Shown: piece by piece, positions 17,385 through 24,728 of the stretch
Position numbering within the stretch: the stretch's first letter is position 1
Layout of the letters: each line of letters opens with the position of its first letter
The notes under the pieces: generated by a model
Database searches by the model: none
What the model was told of the DNA's origin: nothing
What the model saw: the letters and a program-made list of their open reading frames with translations, nothing else
Translations under genes and position numbers: made by a program
NCBI RefSeq assembly: GCF_037943105.1
Contig: NZ_CP149803.1
Coordinates: 2,832,001-2,896,000, forward strand
Source: Pseudomonas sp. TMP9
GTDB taxonomy: Bacteria; Pseudomonadota; Gammaproteobacteria; Pseudomonadales; Pseudomonadaceae
Reading direction: 5' to 3'
Length of the DNA stretch: 64,000 nt

Positions 17385-18607
17385 GCCGGCGCTTGCAATT
17401 TGCACTCGGCGCAAGCCTGCTGCTGATTTTTGCTTTGATCGGCATCTACCTGCTCAGCATGCTCACGCCCTATGAAGAAACCATTGCACACGGCCCGACT
17501 CCTGAAGCGCGCGCCAACCCTTACTTAGCGGCGGAGCAGTTCCTGCGCAAGCAGGGCTTAAACGTGCAGCGCGCTGATGGTCTGGCCGTCCTCAAAGACC
17601 TGCCGAGCGCCGGGCAAACGTTGCTGCTGCTGGGTGACCGTAACCGAATGACGCCCAAGCAAGCTGAGCGTCTATTGGCCTGGGCGGCCAAAGGCGGTCA
17701 TCTGTTATTCGTCGCCGAGCGGTTGTGGGATGAACAAGACGGCAAAAGCGGCGACCTGCTGCTCGACTCACTGGGCATCCAGCAATACGAGAGCGAAACA
17801 CTCGATAAGGACGCCAGCGCAGCGCCGGACAAACACGCCTCCGCCGAGCAGCCGACCGAGCCAGAGTTAGATGCGCCTGCCGCTGATGAGGGCAGCGCTT
17901 ACCCAGAGTTGACCCAACTCTACCTAGAAAACGAAGACGCGCCGGCCTACTTCAACTTCGACACCGACTTTCACCTCTATGATGTCGAGAATCGCGCCCA
18001 TGCTTGGGCCAACAGCGATGCAGCTACCCATCTGCTGCAGCTTTACCATGGCGACGGCCTAATCAGCGTGGTCAGCGACAGCTGGATCTGGCAGAACCAA
18101 GGTATTGGCGAATACGACAACGCCTGGCTGCTCTGGTACATGACCCAAGACAGCAACGTCACCTTGCTCTTCCGCGCTGACCGCGATGACCTGTTAAGCC
18201 AGTTGCTTGAACACTTCCCACACGCGCTGGTTGCTCTGGCGCTGCTGTTAGCCTTCGGCCTCTGGCATTTGGGTATGCGTCAGGGCCCCTTGCTGCTGCC
18301 TGCCAGCCGACATCGCCGGCAGTTGCAGGAACACCTGCGCGGCAGTGCGGACTTCCTCCTGCGCCATAACGGCCAGCACGGCCTGCTGCAAGGCTTGCAA
18401 CAGGACATCCAGCGTCGCGCCCGCCATCGTCATCCCGGCTTCGAGCGCCTCGCCGTGGCTGAGCAGTGGCAGATCCTTAGCCGCCTGACCCGCCAGCCTA
18501 CTCGCGTTATCAGCCAAGCCATGCGGCCGTCGCCTACACAACGACTGACCGCCGCCGACTTCACCCGCCAGGTCGCCAACCTGCAAACCCTCAGGAATGC
18601 CCTATGA
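17381..18607 (+). CDS. DUF4350 domain protein
   Basis: A 408-residue protein anchored by an N-terminal helix (about 8-28). A domain with the DUF4350 pattern follows (NPYLAAEQFLRKQGLNVQR... GQTLLLLGDRNRMTPKQAERLLAWAAKGGHLLFVAERLW), which resembles a Rossmann-like, glutamine-amidotransferase-type fold. A low-complexity acidic insert (about 140-175) and a second helix near 275-290 come next, then a basic helical tail. It overlaps both neighbours by four bases. Its role is unknown; topology suggests a large periplasmic part. Confidence 0.85.
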   Translation: MSRRLQFALGASLLLIFALIGIYLLSMLTPYEETIAHGPTPEARANPYLAAEQFLRKQGLNVQRADGLAVLKDLPSAGQTLLLLGDRNRMTPKQAERLLAWAAKGGHLLFVAERLWDEQDGKSGDLLLDSLGIQQYESETLDKDASAAPDKHASAEQPTEPELDAPAADEGSAYPELTQLYLENEDAPAYFNFDTDFHLYDVENRAHAWANSDAATHLLQLYHGDGLISVVSDSWIWQNQGIGEYDNAWLLWYMTQDSNVTLLFRADRDDLLSQLLEHFPHALVALALLLAFGLWHLGMRQGPLLLPASRHRRQLQEHLRGSADFLLRHNGQHGLLQGLQQDIQRRARHRHPGFERLAVAEQWQILSRLTRQPTRVISQAMRPSPTQRLTAADFTRQVANLQTLRNAL

Positions 18608-19713
18608 GCGAACACACACCCGAACAGCCAGATAACGCACTCGAGCCGACTGCCTTAGGCGCCGAGCACGTTGCCCCTGAAGCGCCGGTTATTGTGCCTG
18701 CGCCTGCGCCCGAAGCGCCCGCCGCTCCAGCCGCCGCCGTGGCCAACCCGAATGTTCAGCGCCAACGCGCCAGCAAGATGGCTCAGACACTGCGCGCTGA
18801 ATTGCAGAAAGCCCTGATCGGCCAACCCGCCGTGGTCGATGACGTGCTCAGCGCATTGATCGCCGGCGGCCATGTACTCATCGAAGGGGTTCCAGGCTTA
18901 GGTAAAACCTTGTTGGTGCGTGCCTTGGCGCGCTGCTTTGGCGGCGATTTTTCACGCATCCAATTCACCCCGGACTTAATGCCCAGCGACGTTACCGGCC
19001 ATGCGGTGTACGACTTGCAGAGCGAGCAATTCAAACTGCGCAAGGGCCCCGTGTTCACCAACCTGCTCCTGGCGGATGAAATCAATCGTGCCCCGGCTAA
19101 AACCCAGGCAGCGCTGCTGGAAGTGATGCAAGAGCGGCAAGTGACCCTAGAAGGTCGCGCGCTCAATGTGCCACTGCCGTTTATGGTACTGGCCACGCAG
19201 AACCCGATCGAGCAGGAAGGCACTTACCCGCTGCCCGAGGCTGAGCTTGACCGCTTTATGCTCAAGCTGCGCATGGACTACCCCGAGCAGAATGAAGAGC
19301 TGAATATGGTTCGCCAGGTAGCGCGCTCCAGTAAAGCTGACATGCTCGAAGTCACCCCGCTGCGCACGTTGCTGCAAGCACGCGATGTATTGGCATTGCA
19401 GAAAATTGCCAGTGACCTGCCGATCGACGAGCAAGTGCTTGATTACGCTGTGCGCCTGGCCCGCGCCACCCGAACCTGGCCTGGTCTGGCTATCGGTGCC
19501 GGGCCACGCGCCTCGATTGCCTTAGTGCGTTGTGGCCGTGCTCGCGCCCTGCTGCGCGGCGGCGAATTCGTGGTCCCGGACGACATTAAAGGCTGCGCCT
19601 TGGCCGTGCTACGTCACCGCGTGCGCCTGTCACCGGAACTGGATATCGAAGGGCTGTCGGTTGATCAAGTGCTGCAACAGCTGCTCAGCCAGGTTCCGGC
19701 ACCGCGCTTATGA
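18604..19713 (+). CDS. MoxR-family AAA+ ATPase
   Basis: A 369-residue ATPase. The first 45 residues are a Pro/Ala/Glu-rich tail without fold, unusual for a MoxR protein. Walker A GVPGLGKT lies near 96-103, Walker B with LLADEINRAPAKTQ near 155, and sensor-1 LATQNPIEQEGTYPLPEAELDRF near 197-219 is the MoxR signature. MoxR proteins act as chaperone-like maturases, usually with a von Willebrand/DUF58 partner, and such a gene follows. Start overlaps the previous stop (ATGA). Confidence 0.94.
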   Translation: MSEHTPEQPDNALEPTALGAEHVAPEAPVIVPAPAPEAPAAPAAAVANPNVQRQRASKMAQTLRAELQKALIGQPAVVDDVLSALIAGGHVLIEGVPGLGKTLLVRALARCFGGDFSRIQFTPDLMPSDVTGHAVYDLQSEQFKLRKGPVFTNLLLADEINRAPAKTQAALLEVMQERQVTLEGRALNVPLPFMVLATQNPIEQEGTYPLPEAELDRFMLKLRMDYPEQNEELNMVRQVARSSKADMLEVTPLRTLLQARDVLALQKIASDLPIDEQVLDYAVRLARATRTWPGLAIGAGPRASIALVRCGRARALLRGGEFVVPDDIKGCALAVLRHRVRLSPELDIEGLSVDQVLQQLLSQVPAPRL

Positions 19714-19742
19714 AGCACGCATTGAAAGGCGCTACGGCATGA
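19710..19742 (+). other. Ten-codon coupling open frame between moxR and DUF58
   Basis: An ATG at 19710 overlaps the moxR stop (ATGA). It opens ten codons (MKHALKGATA) whose TGA at 19740-19742 overlaps the ATG of the DUF58 gene (again ATGA). The two genes are thus linked by an unbroken chain of stop-start overlaps across a 25-base gap. Whether ribosomes use it is unproven. Confidence 0.4.
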
Positions 19743-21070
19743 AACCCTCACGCGCGTTACTGGCGCTGCTCGCGGGTCTGTTCGTCTTTGGCACAGCGCT
19801 AGGCATCTGCAGCGCCTTAGGCGTCAACGTACCGCGCAGTTTCACATCGATGTACTGGGGTTTGCTGCTGGTATTGCTCGGCCTGACAGTGATCGACGGC
19901 GTACGCGTGCGCCAGCTCACATCACCGCATATCCAGCGGCAGTTGCCCGGCAACCTGCCGCTGGGACGCTGGAGCGACGTGCGCTTAACCCTGCAACACA
20001 GTTACTTGCGCTCAGTACAGGTTGAGGTATTCGACCATCTACCGGGCGAGATGGCGTTTGAGCATCTGCCCCTGCTGGCTGATTTACGCCCCGGCGAACA
20101 GACCAAGATCAGCTACCGGGTAAGGCCGCTGCAACGTGGGCACTTCCAATTTACCCAGTGTGAAATCAGCCTGCCAAGCCCCATGGGCCTTTGGCGGGCG
20201 CGGCGTTATCTGCCGCTGACAGGTGACACCCGCGTCTATCCGGACTTCGCGCGTTTATATGGCGCGCAATTGATGGCCGTGGATGACTGGATCAGCCAAC
20301 TCGGTGTGCGCCAGCAGCAACGTCGCGGGCTCGGTCAGGAGTTTCACCAACTGCGCGAATTTCGTGACGGCGACACCATGCGGCAAATCGACTGGAAAGC
20401 CACGGCGCGCAAGCGCACACCGATTGCCCGCGAGTATCAAGATGAGCGCGACCAACAGATTATCTTCTTGCTCGACTGCGGCCGACGCATGCGCAGCCAA
20501 GACGGCGAGCTGTCGCACTTCGACCACGCCCTGAATGCGTGCTTGCTGCTCAGCTATGTGGCGTTGCGCCAAGGTGACGCGGTGGGTTTGGCAACCTTTG
20601 CCAGCGAACAACCACGCTTTATCGCGCCGGTTAAAGGCCAGGCGCAGCTGAATGTGCTGCTCAACGCCCTGTACGACTTACGCAGCACGCAACAACCGGC
20701 TGACTTCAGCGCGGCCGTTGAGCAGTTGCTCAGCCGTCAACGCCGCCGCGCGCTGGTGGTGCTTGTGACCAACCTGCGCGATGAGGACGATCACGCCCTA
20801 CTCGGCGCGGCCAAACGCCTAAGCCGCCAGCACCGCGTGCTGGTCGCCAGCCTACGTGAAGAAGTGCTCGATACGCTGCGGCATACCCCCGTAGAGGATT
20901 TATCCAGCGCCTTGGATTACTGCGGCACCTTGGACTACCTCAACGCCCGCGCCGGCCTGCATGAGCGCTTAATTGCCCACAAAGTACCGGTACTGGATGC
21001 ACGCCCCAGTGAGCTGGGGCCGCAGTTGGTGAGCAGTTATCTGGCTTGGAAAAAAGCCGGCTTGCTCTAA
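19739..21070 (+). CDS. DUF58 domain protein (MoxR partner)
   Basis: A 443-residue protein: two N-terminal membrane helices (about 8-27 and 38-52), a beta-rich region (about 80-160), then the DUF58 core with LRDGDTMRQIDWKATARKRTPIAREYQDERDQQIIFLLDCGRRM, which leads into a von Willebrand A-like domain. DUF58 proteins pair with MoxR ATPases. The ATG at 19739 follows AAAGG; an in-frame start further upstream would run back through moxR and is not credible. This is the last gene of the operon. Confidence 0.9.
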   Translation: MKPSRALLALLAGLFVFGTALGICSALGVNVPRSFTSMYWGLLLVLLGLTVIDGVRVRQLTSPHIQRQLPGNLPLGRWSDVRLTLQHSYLRSVQVEVFDHLPGEMAFEHLPLLADLRPGEQTKISYRVRPLQRGHFQFTQCEISLPSPMGLWRARRYLPLTGDTRVYPDFARLYGAQLMAVDDWISQLGVRQQQRRGLGQEFHQLREFRDGDTMRQIDWKATARKRTPIAREYQDERDQQIIFLLDCGRRMRSQDGELSHFDHALNACLLLSYVALRQGDAVGLATFASEQPRFIAPVKGQAQLNVLLNALYDLRSTQQPADFSAAVEQLLSRQRRRALVVLVTNLRDEDDHALLGAAKRLSRQHRVLVASLREEVLDTLRHTPVEDLSSALDYCGTLDYLNARAGLHERLIAHKVPVLDARPSELGPQLVSSYLAWKKAGLL

Positions 21071-21129
21071 GAGCCCGGCCCGTATCTGCTGCGCGTCGGC
21101 GATACGGCGTTATAACCGTTAAGCAACGA

Positions 21130-21867
21130 CTACAACCACGTCACGTGCTGCTCCAGCGGAAAGCGCAGACGCGGGTTGTACACGCCCTTCTCATCCTGTT
21201 TGCCTACCGCCAGCAGCATGATCGGTAAGGCCTGGCGCGGAATACTCAGCGTCTTGCGCAAACGCACTTCATCAAAACCTTCCATGGGGCACGTGGCATA
21301 ACCATGGCTTTGGAAGGCCAACATCAGATTTTGCGCGGCCAGTGCCGTGGACTTCACCGCCCAGATACGCATCTGCGCGCGGCTGTTCGGCGCACGCATC
21401 AGCGGCTTACGCCAGGCGGCCACGCGCAGCAACTGGCGCTTGAACAAACCGAGCAAACCGAATGGCCCTTGGTTGTATTGGAACGGTGCGGTCTTGCTGT
21501 AGAAACTGCGAATGCGCGCCGGCACTTCAGGTTCCGGCCAATATTTAATGACGTTTTGGCAGGCCTGCTGCCACGTATCCGGGCGCGCCAGCACAGCAAT
21601 AATCAACGGGGCTTTGGCGGCATTCTGGCTCATGCAGATGGGGTGCAATAACGCTAACAACGCCGGATCGCGAATTACCTGAAAACTCCAGGGCTGCAGG
21701 TTGCAAGAGTTAGGCGCTAAGACGGCCAGTTCCAAGCAGTCGCGCACCACGTCATCGGGCACTGCTTCGGCAGTAAAGCGTCGCACCGCGCGGCGACTTT
21801 CGATCAGTTCGCGCAGGGCGGCAGGTGGGGTGGAGGCTATGGCGTTATCGGAAACAAACTGAGTCAT
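21130..21867 (-). CDS. Nitroreductase-family protein
   Basis: A 245-residue FMN-dependent oxidoreductase-type protein. The N-terminal IESRRAVRRFTAEAVPDDVVRDCLELAVLAPNSCNLQPWSFQVI is the classic nitroreductase start. AVKSTALAAQNLMLAFQSHGYATCPMEGFDE contains the conserved flavin/substrate region, and MLLAVGKQDEKGVYNPRLRFPLEQHVTW ends it. Substrate unknown. AGAGGA precedes the ATG at 21867. It converges on the DUF58 gene and is transcribed in the same direction as gpx. Confidence 0.9.
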   Translation of the reverse strand: MTQFVSDNAIASTPPAALRELIESRRAVRRFTAEAVPDDVVRDCLELAVLAPNSCNLQPWSFQVIRDPALLALLHPICMSQNAAKAPLIIAVLARPDTWQQACQNVIKYWPEPEVPARIRSFYSKTAPFQYNQGPFGLLGLFKRQLLRVAAWRKPLMRAPNSRAQMRIWAVKSTALAAQNLMLAFQSHGYATCPMEGFDEVRLRKTLSIPRQALPIMLLAVGKQDEKGVYNPRLRFPLEQHVTWL

Positions 21868-21963
21868 GGGGGGCGTCCTCTGCAGGTCGCCCGATTAAGC
21901 CGGCAAGCCAGCCTGCGAACAAGCATTCACCGCACTTTGTCCGCAGCCTTGGCGTAAATGGCC

Positions 21964-22446
21964 TTAAGCCAGGGCTTTCTCGATCGCCTGGATCAGAGCT
22001 GGATCATCCGGCGTGGTGCGCGGGGAGAATCGCGCCAGCACGCGACCATCCGGGCCGACCAAGAATTTCTCGAAATTCCAAGTGATATCACCCGGAAACT
22101 CAGCCCCCTCGCCGGCCAGTAGACGGTACAAGGGGTGACGATCCGGCCCGTTGACTTCAAGCTTGCTGCCCAGCGCAAACGTGACGCCGTAATTAAGGCT
22201 GCAGAACTCAGCTATGGCCTGCTCGCTGTCCGGTTCCTGCGCGGCAAACTGGTTGCACGGCAAGCCCAATACGTTGAAGCCTTGGTCTTTGTACTGCTGA
22301 TAAAGCGCTTCTAAGCCGGCGTATTGAGGCGTCAAACCGCACTTGGAGGCCACATTGACCACCAACACCACCTGCCCCTTAAAAGGAGCCAGCGGCAACT
22401 CTTGGCCATCCAGTGCACGCAGGTTGAGGTCGTGAAAGGCACTCAT
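21964..22446 (-). CDS. Glutathione peroxidase-family (thiol peroxidase)
   Basis: A 160-residue protein of the bacterial BtuE-like, cysteine-type glutathione peroxidases, which reduce peroxides and often use thioredoxin. The catalytic cysteine lies in NVASKCGLTPQY (no selenocysteine), with LPCNQFAAQEP and WNFEKFLVG supplying the conserved Gln/Trp/Asn of the active site. It starts at 22446, well placed after AAGGAG. The leader contains two hairpins and a GTTAC palindrome (see separate entries), suggesting its own control. Confidence 0.92.
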   Translation of the reverse strand: MSAFHDLNLRALDGQELPLAPFKGQVVLVVNVASKCGLTPQYAGLEALYQQYKDQGFNVLGLPCNQFAAQEPDSEQAIAEFCSLNYGVTFALGSKLEVNGPDRHPLYRLLAGEGAEFPGDITWNFEKFLVGPDGRVLARFSPRTTPDDPALIQAIEKALA

Positions 22447-22470
22447 CGTTAACTCCTTGAGAACACACAG

Positions 22471-22482
22471 GTTACGTGTAAC
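22471..22482. promoter_or_regulatory. GTTACGTGTAAC palindrome before gpx
   Basis: A perfect 12-base dyad (GTTAC-gt-GTAAC) lies 25 bases before the gpx start codon. It could be an operator for a dimeric repressor; no known consensus was assigned. Confidence 0.3.
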
Positions 22483-22487
22483 GGACA

Positions 22488-22510
22488 AAAAATGGCCAGG
22501 AGCCATTTTT
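22488..22510. terminator. Second hairpin with T-run in the slyD-gpx interval
   Basis: AAAAATGGC (22488-22496) and GCCATTTTT (22502-22510) form a perfect 9-bp stem with a five-base loop, flanked by A/T runs on both sides. On the minus strand it ends in six Ts and has the form of an intrinsic terminator. It lies 42 bases upstream of the gpx start, so it may be an attenuator or a back-up terminator for slyD. Confidence 0.6.
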
Positions 22511-22561
22511 AACGTCGCACCGCGACGGCCCGCAAGGTGACCGCCAAGGATGGCGGGTCAC

Positions 22562-22590
22562 AAAAAAAGCGCCTAGTTGAAGGCGCCTTT
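22562..22590 (-). terminator. Terminator after slyD
   Basis: On the minus strand AAAGGCGCC (22590-22582) pairs with GGCGCTTTT (one G-T pair) around an eight-base loop, followed by a seven-T run. It lies 80 bases beyond the slyD stop. Confidence 0.8.
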
Positions 22591-22669
22591 CTACTGTTTC
22601 AGCTTAGCAGTCGAGCCAGCAGTAGATACGACCATAAGTCGACTCGCGGCTACGACACACGGTTATTGC

Positions 22670-23155
22670 TTAATGATGGTGACCGCCTTCGCCATGAATA
22701 TGCCCATGGGCCACTTCTTCTTCACTGGCATCACGCACGTCAACAATTTTGATTTTAAAGTGCAGGCGCTGGCCGGCTAGCGGATGGTTACCGTCAACAA
22801 TTACATCATCACCGTCCAACTCACGGATAGTGACAATTTGCATACCACCGTCTGGACCCGAGGCATGAAACTGCATGCCAACTTCCAGTTCATCCACGCC
22901 TTCAAACATTGAACGGCTAAGGGTCGTGACCAGTTCGGCGCTGTACTCGCCATAGGCATCTTCAGGCTCGATGGAAACGTCCATTTCGTCGCCAACCTGC
23001 TTGCCCAACAGGGCTTTTTCCAGGCCACCGATGATGTTTCCAGCACCGTGAAGAAAAACCAGCGGCGCGCCGCCTGCGGAACTATCGATCACCTCACCGG
23101 CATCGTTAGTCAGGGTATAGTCGATGGAGACGGCCTTATTGGCGGCGATCAGCAT
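22670..23155 (-). CDS. slyD: FKBP-type peptidyl-prolyl isomerase SlyD
   Basis: A 161-residue SlyD-like foldase. The FKBP domain (MLIAANKAVSIDYTLTNDAGEVIDSS...) contains the inserted flap (about 70-125) that gives chaperone activity, and the tail is histidine-rich (HGHIHGEGGHHH), which binds nickel and other metals. I chose ATG at 23155 after AAAAGG; a start 75 bases upstream is unsupported. Its start codon shares a CATG with a possible start of the divergent DUF3565 gene. Confidence 0.93.
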   Translation of the reverse strand: MLIAANKAVSIDYTLTNDAGEVIDSSAGGAPLVFLHGAGNIIGGLEKALLGKQVGDEMDVSIEPEDAYGEYSAELVTTLSRSMFEGVDELEVGMQFHASGPDGGMQIVTIRELDGDDVIVDGNHPLAGQRLHFKIKIVDVRDASEEEVAHGHIHGEGGHHH

Positions 23156-23474
23156 GGGGCAGGACCTTTTGCTTGGAAATAAAGAGCGGGCAAGTTTACC
23201 CAAGGGCACGCGCGAAAGCGAACCGAGCACAGACGGACGGCCAGCCCGGCTGCTTGATTTTCGTCAGGATGAACACGGCGATTGGGTGGCAGTATTGTCC
23301 TGCGGCCATACGCAGCACCTTCGCCACCAACCGCCCTGGCAGAATCGTGCCTGGGTATTGAACGCCAAACAACGCAACGCGCAGCGAGGTAAGCCTTTCG
23401 TCTGCGGCTGGTGCGCAGCCGAATATCAAGCCCATGAGAAGGCCATGCAGCCTGCACAACATGATCTTAACTAA
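23154..23474 (+). CDS. DUF3565 domain protein
   Basis: The C-terminal 75 residues match the DUF3565 pattern: LLDFRQDEHGDWVAVLSCGHTQHLRHQPPWQNRAWV, then a FVCGWCAAEY tail. The conserved cysteines and histidines (CGH, H, H, CxxC) suggest a bound metal. The start is unresolved: ATG at 23154 shares its bases with the antisense slyD start, and ATG at 23124 lies within slyD. It ends ten bases before ackA and may be cotranscribed. Function unknown. Confidence 0.72.
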   Translation: MGQDLLLGNKERASLPKGTRESEPSTDGRPARLLDFRQDEHGDWVAVLSCGHTQHLRHQPPWQNRAWVLNAKQRNAQRGKPFVCGWCAAEYQAHEKAMQPAQHDLN

Positions 23475-23484
23475 GGAGCGGTAA

Positions 23485-24672
23485 ATGCCCGCACGCAACA
23501 TTCTGGTGATCAACTGCGGCAGCTCGTCGATCAAATTTGCTCTGGTTGACGAAGACCATGAGCCATTCGCCCTGAGCGGTATGGCCGAGCGCCTCGGTGA
23601 TGCTGATGCGCAAGTCCACTGGCAACAAGATGGCCACAAACACAGCCTACCGCTGCCTTATGCGGACCACAGTGTCGCCCTCGCCCAGTTATTACCCCTG
23701 GTTGAGGCAGCGGCTGGCGGTCAGCTGCAGGGTATTGGTCACCGTGTGGTGCATGGCGGCGAGCATTTCACCGCCGCCTGCGCGCTGGATCATTCAACCA
23801 TCGCCGCCATCCGCGCCACCGCGCCGTTAGCGCCGCTGCATAACCCGGCCAACCTGCTGGGCATAGAGGCGGCCATGAGTCTGTTCCCGAGCCTGCCGCA
23901 CGTGGCCGTGTTCGATACCGCATTCCACCAAACCTTGCCCGAACACGCTTACCGCTATGCCCTGCCCGAGCCGCTCTATCGTGAACATGGTGTGCGCCGT
24001 TATGGCTTTCACGGCACCAGCCACCGCTTTGTCAGCCAACGCGGCGCTGAGATGAGCGGCCTTGCATTGAATGCCAGCAGCTGGCTGGTCGCGCACTTGG
24101 GTAACGGCTGCTCAACCTGTGCGATTGTCGATGGCCTGAGCCGCGACACCAGCATGGGCCTGACGCCACTGGAAGGCGTGGTGATGGGCACGCGCAGCGG
24201 CGATGTCGACCCTAACCTGCACAGCCATCTGGCGCGCACCCTGGGCTGGAGCCTGGAGCAGATTGAAACCTTGCTCAATAAAGAGAGCGGTTTGCTCGGG
24301 CTGTCCGCGCTGTCCAATGACATGCGCACCCTGGAGCAAGCCCGCGAACAAGGCCATGTCGGCGCGACACTGGCCATTGAGGTGTTCTGCTATCGCTTGG
24401 CCAAATCTCTCGCGGCCATGACCTGCGCCCTGCCCCGACTCGACGGGCTGATTTTTACCGGCGGCATTGGCGAAAACTCAGCGCTGATCCGCAGCAAGAC
24501 AGTCAGCCACCTTCAATTATTTAATCTACGCCTCGACGAGACAACCAACGCCAGCACCGTGCGCGGCGCGGCTGGGCCGATTAACGCCCACGGCCACCCG
24601 CGCGTTTTGGTTATACCGACCAATGAAGAGCGACAGATTGCCCTCGATACCCTGGCGCTACTTGCAGCCTGA
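23485..24672 (+). CDS. ackA: Acetate kinase
   Basis: A 395-residue enzyme that interconverts acetyl phosphate plus ADP and acetate plus ATP. It has the N-terminal [13 protein letters not shown] phosphate-binding loop, [11 protein letters not shown], the [11 protein letters not shown] motif near 175, [12 protein letters not shown], and [13 protein letters not shown] near 325. AAGGAG precedes the ATG at 23485. With the following pta it forms the overflow/acetyl-phosphate pathway, which also supports anaerobic survival in Pseudomonas. Confidence 0.96.
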   Translation: MPARNILVINCGSSSIKFALVDEDHEPFALSGMAERLGDADAQVHWQQDGHKHSLPLPYADHSVALAQLLPLVEAAAGGQLQGIGHRVVHGGEHFTAACALDHSTIAAIRATAPLAPLHNPANLLGIEAAMSLFPSLPHVAVFDTAFHQTLPEHAYRYALPEPLYREHGVRRYGFHGTSHRFVSQRGAEMSGLALNASSWLVAHLGNGCSTCAIVDGLSRDTSMGLTPLEGVVMGTRSGDVDPNLHSHLARTLGWSLEQIETLLNKESGLLGLSALSNDMRTLEQAREQGHVGATLAIEVFCYRLAKSLAAMTCALPRLDGLIFTGGIGENSALIRSKTVSHLQLFNLRLDETTNASTVRGAAGPINAHGHPRVLVIPTNEERQIALDTLALLAA

Positions 24673-24702
24673 GCGCTAAGCAGCCCAAAAGGCTGCACGC
24701 TC
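24671..24702 (+). other. Hairpin in the ackA-pta interval
   Basis: GAGCG (24671-24675) pairs with CGCTC (24698-24702), and inside them GCAGCC (24680-24685) pairs with GGCTGC (24691-24696). No T-run follows, so it probably stabilises or processes the ackA-pta transcript rather than ending it. Confidence 0.4.
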
Positions 24703-24728
24703 AACGACACCCTATACATGGAGACTGC

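Noticed and set aside
19532..19738. N-terminal extension of the DUF58 protein into moxR
   Set aside because: The extra 69 codons lie out of frame over conserved moxR coding sequence, and a ribosome-binding site exists for the shorter start.
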